Made by a program: the position numbers and the translations under genes. Shown piece after piece: positions 46,601-57,229 of a stretch of 64,000 bases of DNA. The stretch lies in assembly GCA_025766275.1 (NCBI GenBank), contig JAFKAC010000050.1, positions 372,001 through 436,000 on the forward strand. Reading direction: 5' to 3'. The notes beneath the pieces are model-generated. The model did not search any database, was not told where the DNA came from, and was given only the letters and a program-made list of their open reading frames with translations. The stretch is from Lactarius indigo (Eukaryota > Basidiomycota > Agaricomycetes > Russulales > Russulaceae). Within the stretch, counting starts at the first letter, position 1; each line of letters starts with the position of its first letter.

Positions 46601-47853
46601 TCATGCACGTCCAATACCAAACCACTCCTCGGGTGTCTTGGCGCCTTCTACGATAGAGCGCACCACAGGGAGTGCCTTGGAAAAGTCAGGGAACAGAACA
46701 TGCGAGATGCTCTCCCTCTTGCAGTATGTTGCGAGGTCATTCTCTCCATCCGACTTCTCTTTCACAAAGAGCACGTCGGCGTGTTTCGCCGCCGACAGGT
46801 CTAAAGACGCACACGGCAATTGGAGTACGGTGGATCCGGTTTAACTATGAGACTACCAAGATAGAAGGAGATGCGCACCAGAAACGCCATCCCCGAAGAA
46901 AAAGAGTAGAGGAGGGTTTGTCAAGTTCCGGTACGGGAGGATTGCTTGGGACTTGTCATGCCCATATCCACTGCGGAGATAGAAGATCTAGAATGGGGCG
47001 TGCCAACTGGGGTAAAAGACGTGTGGATTACCTAGAGGGATGACGATACTTGATGTTCCACGAGCCGTCCTTGTGAACTTCGACCGAATTGGATATGATT
47101 TCGATATCGTTCGCGTCGTCACCGACGAGGTTGGAGAGAATGGCGCGGATGAGTGGCTCCATCCCACTGTGACGGAGACGCACAAAACTCGCCGGATCAG
47201 CATTTCAGGGGCTCGCGTGATTGATCGCCGTTTCAGCACACCTCGAGACGATGATCACGGGGATGTCCTGTGACTTGCAATATTGGAAGAACTCTTTGAA
47301 GCCAGAATCGAGCTTGATGTCTACGCGAGGCGGCCGATTGCATATGGGCAGACGCTCGAGATCAGCGGAAAGACGCACTGTCTTTGAGCACCTGCTTGCA
47401 TTCTTCGAAGCTATGCCCGTTCTTGCTAACGCTTTCCAGCATCTCCCGAAAGGCGTCGCTGCGGCATTACGTGAGTTCTGGTGCCCAGTGCCCTCCGCGA
47501 GACGTCCCGTAGGTAGGCACATACCGGAACGTTACGCGGCCGGCGAGGATCTCTAAGTTTCCCTCTCGTCTCTTTTCTTTACCATACCCTAGGAAATCGG
47601 TCATGTCTATCAATCGTTTCGTCACTTGGGATGTTCCGAGGGTAAGGGTGCGGACAGCCCACAATCGTTCGAATCATATGTGGTAATGGTGCCATCCCTG
47701 TGGATCAGCGGAGGTTAGTCGATAGTCGAGCGATCGCCTTGGGCAATAAAACGAGGCATCTGAGGCGTACCAGTCAGATAAGACCACAAACTTCTTATCC
47801 TTGTGGATGGGTGGGTAAGGAAGAGTGCTTTCGGGTGCGTTGTCTGGCGACAT
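46601..47853 (-). CDS. HAD-family phosphatase, yeast YNL010W-like
   Basis: Cytosolic haloacid-dehalogenase-type small-molecule phosphatase. About seven short exons on the minus strand join as: VVLSDW-DGTITTYDSND (motif I, D-x-D-G-T; the W-DGT junction spans the intron near 47698-47770), TDFLGYGKEKRREGNLEILA, DAFREMLESVSKNGHSFEEC, SGFKEFFQYCKSQDIPVIIV (motif II Ser), LVGDDANDIEIISNSVEVHK, the motif III region FGHDKSQAI, and FFFGDGVS-DLSAAKHADVLF (motif IV), ending FGIGRA. The pattern matches yeast YNL010W and the related PHOSPHO-type enzymes; the physiological substrate is uncertain. The start at 47853 (MSPDNAPES) is preferred over 47862. Confidence 0.85.
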
Positions 47854-49027
47854 GATTCCCAATGAACTATCCGACTCTTTGGAAGAGAATTTATTGCAAG
47901 TTGCTTGTTCGCTATGCGGTCTAGTCTAGGACTCTAGGGTCGATGGAGCTGGAGCCAGAGTAGTGAGCAAAAGTCCGACACTCGGAGCGTCAAATGACGC
48001 AATTCTCAATTTTTTTAATTTTTACAAAATAGTGAATTGACAGTACACGACAGCACCAGACCTCGGAAGGCTGGCCCAGGCCATCGAAATTATTACTGTA
48101 GACTGGTGCCTCCCGGATATTAACTGTCATATTTTCTGGGAAAAAAACCCCAACCAAGCCAGCGAAACCGATGGTGTGCCTGTGGGCTGAGTACACACAT
48201 TCACATGCACTGGTACAAGTGGATGTGGCTCGTCGGCGGGGAGCCTCGTCCGTGTCATTCTTCCCCCTTTAGTTAGACGGCGCGTTCAACACGAGGCCAA
48301 CTATGTGCTCATTATCGATCTCGCTCACGATCTAGGGGCACCGTCCTGTGTACTGTGCACCAGGTGCTTGAACCATAAGGCAAGCAGATTCGGACGGGTC
48401 GGACCGAACTTTTTGGCAAAGCGGCGTAGTTTGCAGGGTTGGTTGCAGGAGGTGTTGAGATCGGTAAGAAACCGTCCCTCGAGTCCATCACAGACAGGTT
48501 CAGAACCCCAGTCTCGACAGTTCTGGTACCCCCCGTCGAACTCGTATCATGAAAGAAAAAAGTCAGTTTGTGTGGGCGTGATCGGTCCGCTGGGGCGAGA
48601 CTCGCCGTATATACGGGAGCCATTCGCCATTCGCCCCCCCCCCCCCCCCCTGTTCGCAGCGCCTACGACATTCGTTCACTTCCGTCGAAGGTCTCCGGTT
48701 TAGAGGATCCGGCCCTGGAGCCGCAACACGCCTGAGCGAGCGCGATGCTCCAAGTGATATGACAGCTTCTTCCTTGACTTCCGCCACCGGGTTGTGCAAC
48801 CGATTTTTTCACATTTATTCGTGATCGGTCCGATGCAGGCGATAGATACTTGTTATAGTAGAATTTTGTGAAGTGGGTCGACACATAATGGTGCCGAACT
48901 CTTCTTTTCTTGCGATGGAATTCAGTGACCTGTGAAAATCAGTCGAATGTTGAGAATTCGAAGTGTATGAGGGCACGCACAATTTCAAACTTGTCCGAGT
49001 CATCATGACCGGTAACATAATGCTGCC
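47854..49027. other. Intergenic with a poly-C run
   Basis: No recognised gene. A homopolymer of about 18 C lies at 48636-48653. On the minus strand about 49080-48956 reads without stops as NEDGEWYIMAIVRQHYVTGH then DDSDKFEIVRALIHFEFSTF, which looks coding and might be an exon of the unknown gene at 49028-49606. Confidence 0.35.
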
Positions 49028-49606
49028 TTACAATGGCCATGATGTACCATTCACCGTCCTCATTACTTTTGGAAAGAGGCTACCCGAGGATGAATTGTGC
49101 AGAAGCGATCGATAGCAGCAAGCCACTAGGTCAAGTCCAGTAACTTCTGCGACCACCCCGTTGATCATGATGAATGTTCGATGAATATCATTGGCACGGT
49201 GACAGAAGCCTCTGTAGTCTTTACGGCAAACGGAGTCAACCAACCTAGCAGCATCAGGCCTCAAATGATCACTCACGATTCTCATTGGCACTCGATTGAA
49301 CATGCAGAATGTTGCATTGATGCCAGACGGATTTGCTTGAATCCCTAGTAGGTCAGGCCACTGGCAGGTCGGGATCAAGGAGAATTTGGTAATAGGACAA
49401 CAGGCGACAGCTGTTCCAGCGTGGGTAATTCCAATGACTAACACGGGGTCCAACTTGACATCCTTATCATAGAGTCTGAACACCCCAACCACAGTGTTGG
49501 ATCCATCCAGGGTCGACGAGGGTCTGATGTGGAAAGATCCACCGCCACGCCGAGTTTTGCAGTCGTTGTTAGCATGGCATGAATCAGCGGTAGTTTCAAG
49601 TTTCAA
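49028..49606 (-). CDS. Unrecognised open frame, 192 codons
   Basis: Composition looks coding (DPVLVIGITHAGTAVACCPI; IMINGVVAEVTGLDLVACCY), but I recognise no family, signal peptide or membrane span. A neighbouring stop-free stretch in another frame (49080-48956) suggests the real gene is spliced, perhaps with an intron near 49070-49130, though no clean GT-AG pair restored the frame. It may be a lineage-specific gene or a relic. Confidence 0.35.
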   Translation of the reverse strand: MKLETTADSCHANNDCKTRRGGGSFHIRPSSTLDGSNTVVGVFRLYDKDVKLDPVLVIGITHAGTAVACCPITKFSLIPTCQWPDLLGIQANPSGINATFCMFNRVPMRIVSDHLRPDAARLVDSVCRKDYRGFCHRANDIHRTFIMINGVVAEVTGLDLVACCYRSLLHNSSSGSLFPKVMRTVNGTSWPL

Positions 49607-52600
49607 CGATTTCGGTTAATCTTCAGCCTCGAGCGAACCCCAACCATCTAATCTATTATGTACTACAGGTGCTGCCCGCCCTCGTGACGAGAGTCCATTC
49701 TGAATACACATCGTACTCCCAGCGCTGCCTTTGCCAGTCCCGGCGGTTCACGATGCGTCCCACACTGGGAGGCGAGGACCGCATCCGTTTCCCAGAACGC
49801 CCGACTTGGACGACCGCCGTCGACTGGCCGTGTGCTTGGATTTTAGACGCTGGCTTTTTTCTGCACCAAAAAAGAAGTAAATTCAACGACGACAACAAAT
49901 GACATTATTATATGAGCAGTATGCTTCGTCAGGGTTGGTTTTTGCAAGGAATTGTGGCTAACTGTCATATGCTTTGCGGTGCTGCGGAGAACTCCTGCTT
50001 TCAGTGACAGCCACGGCCGCAACAGCGCACGCGTTGAATACGATGCTGTGCGCTCCGCGGACATGCGCCCAGGTCGGGCTTTCATCAAGACGGCCGCAGT
50101 GGCCGGGGCGCATAGCGCACATTCCCTCATCATCAATGATTTTGGAATAAATGTCAATGACATGGAACCGTAGGTGCTGTCGTACTCGTGGAACATCTCT
50201 GAGGAAGCACCTGGAACTCGGGCGACGCCTTTTGAACTATCGCCGCCGGTCAACCGTTCGTGGGATAACAGGGGGGTTTTTTTTTGGTCAAAATTTTTTT
50301 CTTCTCACAAACAAAGCTGCATTTTCGTTCATCGTTTGCCAGTGGTACATCGTTTGGCATCCAGCTGTTCTCTTGCCACTTCGCCTCCGTGTCTGACGGG
50401 TCTGACCACGGGCGGACGCGGCTTGCTCGCGGAGCCGTAGACTGCGGGGGCGTCCAGGTGCGATTACTGCGGTCCCACATCTTGCTTGTCCCGCAAATAG
50501 CAGATTTTCATCGAAGCTCAACGAGGCCCCATCGACTCCGTGAAACTCTCGACACGTGGGCGAAGTTTGGATGCGGCTCACCGCACTGGGACTCGAGCAA
50601 GGTGGGTGTGAAGAGTTGGTGGTGGCTGGCGAGGAGAGTTTCATTGGTGCATGACGAATATTCCGAGTCGATGTAATGGCCATGCGAGCTCACTCCAAGA
50701 TGTTGCCATTGTCCTGCGCAACGTTTTTTTTTTTTTAAAAAAAAAATAAAACAGTTTTCCTTATTTCACATGGTTGGTCCTAGGGTCGACGACTCCTGCC
50801 AACGTTTGTCCGACTTGCACAGGCAAAGTTTGGAATCCGCACGCTCTCAGATACCAACACGCTGTTCCTTTCCGCCACAACCCCAATGGCTTGTTCCGAG
50901 TCTTCGAACCATGGAACGTGCCAAGCTTGGACGGGGATCCTGATCTGACGACCGCTTGCCATCAATTTCTCCCTGACTCTTATCGTGAGTCACCACGGTT
51001 CCGCGATATGAACAAGGGTGAGCCGGGCGAGGAGACCGGCGGAGGCTTCTCCCGTGCAAATTTACATTATGGCATCAGAGCGAGTGATCCATCAACGGGT
51101 CAAGACATCATATGCACAAACTCGATGCTTCCGCTCCCACTGGGTAAAGTGGAGTAGTTCACGTCCCAGAACTAATTCTTTGGTTTCTTTATATTAATAT
51201 TCCGGAGAACGTAGCTCAGACGGTTTCTCGGACTGGTTCGTTTCTGTGATTTACTAAGGAACGAGTTTCTCTCAGAAGAGCAATTGAGATTCCTAACGAA
51301 GCAGTGGACCGCCCTACCCTTGGCTCCCCCGCATAAGCCGCACTAGGAGCAAGTTTGATACGTATCATCGCTGACTACGGCAGTATCACGAACGGTACAC
51401 ACATTCTCTTGCTCGTTCTTGCCTTCATTTCCTTGCGGCGCAACTCCACCCGTGGTTGTTCTTCGTCCACAGGCGCAACCGAAACACTCTGATACGCCGG
51501 GAGTACTGTGTCTGCAGGGTGCACGGGGACGGTGCCTTGTGCCTCAAAGACCCCGTTCAGATTAGATGCGGGCACTGGCAATGAAAATACTACCGACGTT
51601 TGTATCCGCATCTCTACATCGTGGTTTCTGGAAGGCCCAAAACCCAGATATCGTGCTCCGGGCGCGTTGCTTACTCGATGAAACACGGAGCCAACGTGGA
51701 AAGCTTTGGCACATAGGCGTTGAAGGGAAGACACAGGGCTAGCCCCTTGAACTTTGAGCATTGTTAGTTTTTGCTTGGAAGCAAGACTCGGCGCTGGGCT
51801 TTGTGGAGCCCGACTTCTTGATATTTTTGTAACACGTCTCGCTAAGCAACGCTGTCAGCCAAGTCTGATGCTCTGAAACTGTATATCAAGTTGTGGTTCC
51901 TATGAAACCGCTCCCTCGGGGAAGGAAGAGTTATACCTGAACGGGGAGCTCTCCCTTTTTGTTCTTTACTGACCAGACCTCTGGTGACGCCCGGTCGGGA
52001 ATATGCGATATCGCCGCGGCGTTTTGCAGAGATGGCTCAAGCAAGTACGTACCCCCGGAGAGCTGCTGGAAACGGTAGGAGAAGATAGAGGATGCTTCCC
52101 AGAGACCTGGGACCGCGTGCACCTTGATACCCGGGCAACATCATCCCTGCGGGCCTTGATGGTGTGATGGACAGACTCGGGGTAAACGTGGCCATACAGT
52201 CCCCGCACCTGATGCGAACAGTGGCGGCGCAGCGTATACGGACTGTAACGCAATGCAGATACGATAGTGACTAAGCACTGTCTTGCCGCGTAGACCATCG
52301 GCAAGAGAGAACACGCAAGAGCTTGCACATGGCGACAGATGGACTCAAACCTTTGTGAGCATGCATAATTGGACAAATGGGTACTCGGATTCTGTGATTG
52401 AGCGCTATCCGTTGAACAAATTAAATTAGTGGTGCTCTTCTTTATTTTTCGGTCGCATCGTGAATGATGGAACTTCACTCGGTCATGGAAATGACACTGG
52501 GGATGACACAAAAAGTCATGAGAGCCCATGGTCTGCACTTGAGTACATCTTCCAACACCGATCTACGCCCGATATCACAGGCTGCGGTACCAGGTGCCTA

Positions 52601-52757
52601 GTGGATCCCACAGCGTATTCATCACCCAACTAGTTAAAGGCGGAAGAACGGATAATGCTTCTATCGTCGACCGATTGGTATTGTCAACAAATGTCGAATT
52701 GAACGAACGAACCAGAAAGAATGGACGGGCAGGAGTGCCACCTCCTTCAACTCACCC
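49607..52757. other. Gene-poor stretch
   Basis: About 3.15 kb without a supportable gene. The longer frames (49843-50253 minus, 50774-51157 plus, 51375-51761 minus, 51966-52538 minus) show no recognisable motifs. The homopolymer junction T(12)A(10) at about 50725-50748 is low-complexity. Part of the 51375-51761 frame (DTVLPAYQSVSVAPVDEEQP) could be coding but is unassigned. Confidence 0.35.
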
Positions 52758-53399
52758 TCACACCTCCTCAAGATACCCCTGCACGATGAGGTGCTCGATA
52801 TCAGCACGGCGGACCATGAACCTCTGCCCCTTCCGAAAGTCAATCGTGCCCAGCTCGGTCTGTATCACGCCACAATCGCGCACGACGCGCACGAGCGCAT
52901 GCAAGTCGCGCGGGGGGTGGGTGACCGACGCCGCGACGTCGAGCTCCGCCGAAAAGTCGCCGCGGAAGTCCATGACGGACGCATTATACTCGCGCAGAAA
53001 GTCGACCTCGTGCGGCGACAGGCGCGCGCGCAGATCGCCGTCCGCGAGCAGCGCGGGCAGCGCGGCCCCGAGCGCCCAGTACATGTCCTTGAGGCGGTCG
53101 AGGCGGTGCGCGTGGTACGCGAGCAGACAGCGCTTGTTGCGCAGGACGGCGGTCTGGTAGAGCAGGAGCGCGGGCGCGTCGCCCGTAAACGCGGCGTTGT
53201 CCGCTTGCGCGGCGATGGCGTTGTCGATGAGCTCCTCGAGGTTGCGCTGCTCGCGGATGACGGTGCGCACGAGGCTGTCGTTGTACTTGAGGAGGGTGTC
53301 CGTCAGCGTCGACCTGCGAGATTCTTGTACTAGCTGTGTTGCTAGGTCGCCGAATTGGCGCGAGTCTGCAGAGGCCATGCCACGATGGACTTTGGTCAA
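52758..53399 (-). CDS. PSF1: GINS complex subunit Psf1
   Basis: Essential subunit of the GINS tetramer (Sld5-Psf1-Psf2-Psf3), part of the CMG replicative helicase in the nucleus. A single frame of 213 codons fits the 200-215 aa of the family. Landmarks: FGDLATQLVQESRRS at the N-terminus, RNLEELIDNAIAAQADN, then the core LLLYQTAVLRNKRCLLAYHA with HRLDRLKDMYWALGAALPAL, LSPHEVDFLREYNASVMDFR, PPRDLHALVRVVRDCG and the C-terminal small domain IDFRKGQRFMVRRADIEHLI ending GYLEEV. The ATG at 53378 is an alternative start seven residues in; neither begins directly at FGDL as in many orthologues. Very GC-rich compared with the flanks. Confidence 0.93.
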   Translation of the reverse strand: MTKVHRGMASADSRQFGDLATQLVQESRRSTLTDTLLKYNDSLVRTVIREQRNLEELIDNAIAAQADNAAFTGDAPALLLYQTAVLRNKRCLLAYHAHRLDRLKDMYWALGAALPALLADGDLRARLSPHEVDFLREYNASVMDFRGDFSAELDVAASVTHPPRDLHALVRVVRDCGVIQTELGTIDFRKGQRFMVRRADIEHLIVQGYLEEV

Positions 53400-55617
53400 G
53401 AAATCCTATGGTCGTGGGAATCATTCAAGTTGTTACTCTACTACTTACTCGATCTGTCCTGGTTTCAATCATAAACTCCCTGAGGCATCGTACAAAAAAT
53501 TCTGGAATGGGTCTCTTCTATTCTGAAAGAGTCTTCTACCTAGAGTACTACTCAGAGAGGCCTCTCGGGATTTTCACTATGGCAACTGCTAGCACTTGTC
53601 CTGATGATCGCATCCGAGTCGGGCCAATTCAAGTCCCTAGCAAGAGTCCTAGACTCCATGGTTTTAGCATATATCATGCAGATTCCCCTATGTCTAGGTA
53701 TGATACTTTCGAATTGTCCGAGCGTCTGACGATTCCGGCTTTTCGATGCTAACGATTTAGAAGGTTTTGCGTGGCTCGTCACGTCCTTCTTCGAAGCTCG
53801 TATCCCCGCGCTGCACTGCTTGGTCCGAGTTTGTGTCCTTCCGCATCTTGTCAACTATATCTTGGCACGCAGATCCAGGATGTTTTTATTTCCGACGTAT
53901 CCCAGCTAGTGCCTCGGGGCATTGTATTCCCCAATAGCCTCCGACCACTCTCGTGCTCTCACGGACGGAACTAGGCGACCGATAGTATTCCCGGAGAGTC
54001 AAATGCTACCATTCTATACACGCGCGACACTGACAGCTACTTTCTCCTTCAGTTGTTGATACGCCACTTCGAATGCGCTATGAAAAACCGAACCATGGCA
54101 AGAGAGTTTGAATAGCCATATCGAACCGTCCCGCCCATTTATCCCAAAAATTCACGGGGGGGTCGTTTCTTTTCAAGTTCGCGCCGCCGATCTGGCCATG
54201 GCCATGGCTATGGCCAAACGTTTCGTTGTTTTCCTTAATATCCGCAAAGTGTATTTCACCTCGTTCACGTTAATCTATGAAAAAAAAAAGTGGGGATAGA
54301 CAGCCCTGCCACTGCCTCGGCGTCACATGCGAGATGGGCGCGTCTCCGTCCATCATCTTTGCGCTCGCGCTCACCGCTCGAGTCCACCCTTCTCTCGAAA
54401 TAATAACCCTATACAGTCGCCATTCACAGGACGCGCTTCCAGACTCGTCTTTCTTTTGCTCCTCAAGGCGCCACGCCACGCCACGCCTCTGCAAGACGGT
54501 CTTCGAACGAAACCAAAACTCGGCGGTGCACCGCGCGCGCACGCGCGCGTACCGATTTGGTGGGCGTCGTATCGTTGCTATCCCCCCTGCGCGCAGCAGA
54601 GATAGCAACGACCAATGTTTGATAATTAAAAGAGTCTGGGGTCCGTTCCATGATAAAATAATAATAACGCTTTCCCCTCCAAAAATCGATTGTCGTGCGC
54701 CTGGGTCGGGTGCAAAACCACACTTACCGACATCGTAGCCCGAATACGTCCTCCGAGTCCATTAAGTGGTTAAGAGACTGGCTGGGCCCGGTAACGGAAG
54801 TCCGTGTATATACAATTAGTAACTTACGGACCCGAGTGGTTCGGGCTGGGTTCGGGAAAGTGAATCATTATTCTATCCCGCGATCCACCACCTGTCTATA
54901 TTCCCCGAGGTATTTTTCTTTGAGTATATCTTAGCACACATCACACCGACGCCTTCGTTATACGGGAAGCTTGCAGAGATTCACACCAGACGCGTGCACA
55001 ACAAGTATTGATACACTGTGAATATATACACAAGAAGGCACCTTGCTCGCACATATAGACACCGTGAACACGAGTGACGAGCAGCTGGGGCCAGTTGGCT
55101 ATAATACGAGAAGTGGAGGGGAGGGGGGGGGGGGGGTATGATTACGACCAAAATGGCCCAGAACACGTACTTCGTAGGTGTGAACAAGCAGTATATAGAA
55201 GTCAGTTAGAAGCTACAAAGGGTGAGGGGAATTCCGAGACGAGATAAGAAAAGGGTAGAGATAGAGAAGACGATCGGCATCGATAGTAAGGCTACACAGT
55301 TAGGAGAAGGAAATTATGTACCGAGACGAGACTTGACATTTTTGTTTTCGTTTTTTTTTCTTTCTATGTAGATGAAAAGGATACAAGTTGGGGGGGTGGG
55401 GGGAATGGGGGAATTAGGTTTTGGGACCGTCGAGTGCTTGAAGATCCTGTTTGATCAGAGACGAAGAGTTTGTGCGAAAGCAAAAGAGAGAGAAATGGCA
55501 GCAAGAAATAGAAGCTCCGACGGGTAGATATGTATAGATATGTGTAGTGTAGGGCGATTGCAGTGCGGTGCCAGGCGGGATGGCGGGGGAGGGAGGGAAC
55601 GTGATTGCTCATTGCGT
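53400..55617. other. Intergenic with low-complexity tracts and a small hairpin
   Basis: No recognised gene in 2.2 kb. It contains an alternating CG/CA stretch at 54530-54550, an inverted repeat at 54572-54611, and a G-run of about 15 at 55122-55137. The right part (about 55340-55617) should be the 3' untranslated region of the HMG-box gene. Confidence 0.45.
54572..54611. repeat. 11-bp inverted repeat around a CTGCGCGCAG palindrome
   Basis: The left arm TCGTTGCTATC (54572-54582) and right arm GATAGCAACGA (54601-54611) are perfect reverse complements; the 18-base loop contains the palindrome CTGCGCGCAG. Confidence 0.85.
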
Positions 55618-57229
55618 TCAGAAATCATTAATGACGTCGTTGAAGTCGAATCCAGCGTCGACTGGCATCGCGATCGGAGCCACGATCGGCATCTGCTGCT
55701 GCTGCTGCTGCTGGGCCTGTTGCTGCTGCTGTTGGTGCCGTTGGATCGCATCTGCGAAAAGCTGCTCGGAAATATCGAATGACAGCGGAGGCATCTCCGG
55801 CACGACGTAGGACAAGCCCATGTCAAGAGGGATGCCGAAACTCGCGAGGCCCTGCGAGTATGCGGACATATCCACGTCGAGGTTGACCATGTTGCTCTTC
55901 GCTTGAGACATCTGCGCGCTTTGCGAATGGGACGCGCCAAAGGCGCGCTGCGGCTTTGGTGCTTGCACGGGTAGCGAGAAGTCCGAGGGCGCCGGAGAGC
56001 CAGAGTACGTCGACGGGGGCACGGGGGGCGTCGCGCTGTGTAGATGCGTGAACGCGTGCAGGGACGCGGCAGCCAATGGATTCTGCGAGTCGCACGAGTT
56101 GGAAATGCTGTCCAAGGGCGAGATGAACAACTCCTGTTGTGAATTGACACCTCCGGGGAGCGAACTGAACATCGAACCAAAGTCCTGTGTCGGATCAACG
56201 TCAGTCGTCTCGGTCCACGAATGCGAGGAACAGAGGGCCAAAAATAACTCACGAAGGACGCATCCAGTTGCGCTCCGGAGCCTGGGAACGCGTTGTCAAG
56301 GTATGACCCATTGAACAGGGACGCGTTGATCTCGGGCATCGGGGATGGCTCGCGAGGGATGCTGAAGGGCTCGTTCCAGGAACGGTATAGCGACGGAGCA
56401 GCGCTAGAGGGACGGCGGGGGAGGGTATAACGTGGGGGGATCATGCACTGAGGGGACGAAGGCCGCGAGGGCTCCACGAAAGGCAAAGCAGGGATAGAAA
56501 TGGGAAAGGCGTGGGGGAGCGGAACAGAGGAGGGACGACGAGGAAGATGAAAAGGGGTGTCGGAACGGATGCGATCAAGACGCTTGACGGCGGCGGCAAG
56601 CTCTTCACCCTTCATTCCTTCGAGAAGGAGCTGGGCGACATCTTCACAGCGCTTCTCGTCTTCGGCAGGGATAAGCGCCTTTGGCTTCCTCTCCTTGTTC
56701 TTGTTATGCACGGGGCGGAAGCGATAGTTGGGGTACATCTGCTTGTGCTCCGCCTTGGCATGCTTTGCCTTGACCTCCCAGACACGTTTCTCCTCCAGAG
56801 GTAGAGCGCGCCAGCAGTTGCCTAGATAGAGTGATGTAGATGTGAGAACGGTGAAACGGATAAAAATCAGAACAAGATCTGATGGAGGAGGAACTGACCA
56901 ATGATCTTTGAGAGGGAGCCGTGATTCGTTTCGATGGAGCCGGGGACGTGCTTTTGACGGACGAAATCAGCACGGAAGAGCATGAACGCATTTGGGGGTC
57001 GTGGGATGTAGCCCTGAGAGCGACGCTTTCCTGGTGGGCAGCGTTTGCGGGAAGGGGGGGCAGGCGTGGCAACGGGAGGAAAGAGAGCAGATGTTGGAGA
57101 TTCGGGATCCGATTCGAGACTGTCATTTTCGGGTTCAACGAACGTAACTGGGGTGACGTTGGGAGCAAAGGTAACGCCTTTGGGCGACGCCTGGCCGATA
57201 CCGTGATTACCATGCTTGAGAGTGTTCAT
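55618..57229 (-). CDS. HMG-box transcription factor (MATA_HMG type) with polyglutamine tail
   Basis: Nuclear DNA-binding regulator. Three exons, 57229-56899, 56821-56253 and 56184-55618, join in frame to 488 aa. A sequence-specific HMG box at residues about 76-148 starts IPRPPNAFMLFRADFVRQKH and continues NHGSLSKIIGNCWRALPLEE and KHAKAEHKQMYPNYRFRP; the first intron splits it after SKIIG, a position common in fungal MATA_HMG genes. The rest is Ser/Pro-rich and probably disordered. A glutamine tract (HQQQQQQAQQQQQQQ) lies about 25 residues before the C-terminus, a likely activation region. Related basidiomycete proteins regulate mating, fruiting or stress responses; the target here is unknown. 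No pheromone or receptor genes are nearby, so this is probably not a mating locus. Confidence 0.92.

Noticed and set aside
48636..48653. Poly-C run as a regulatory element
   Set aside because: Long homopolymers are common in spacers and prone to sequencing error; nothing around it supports a function.
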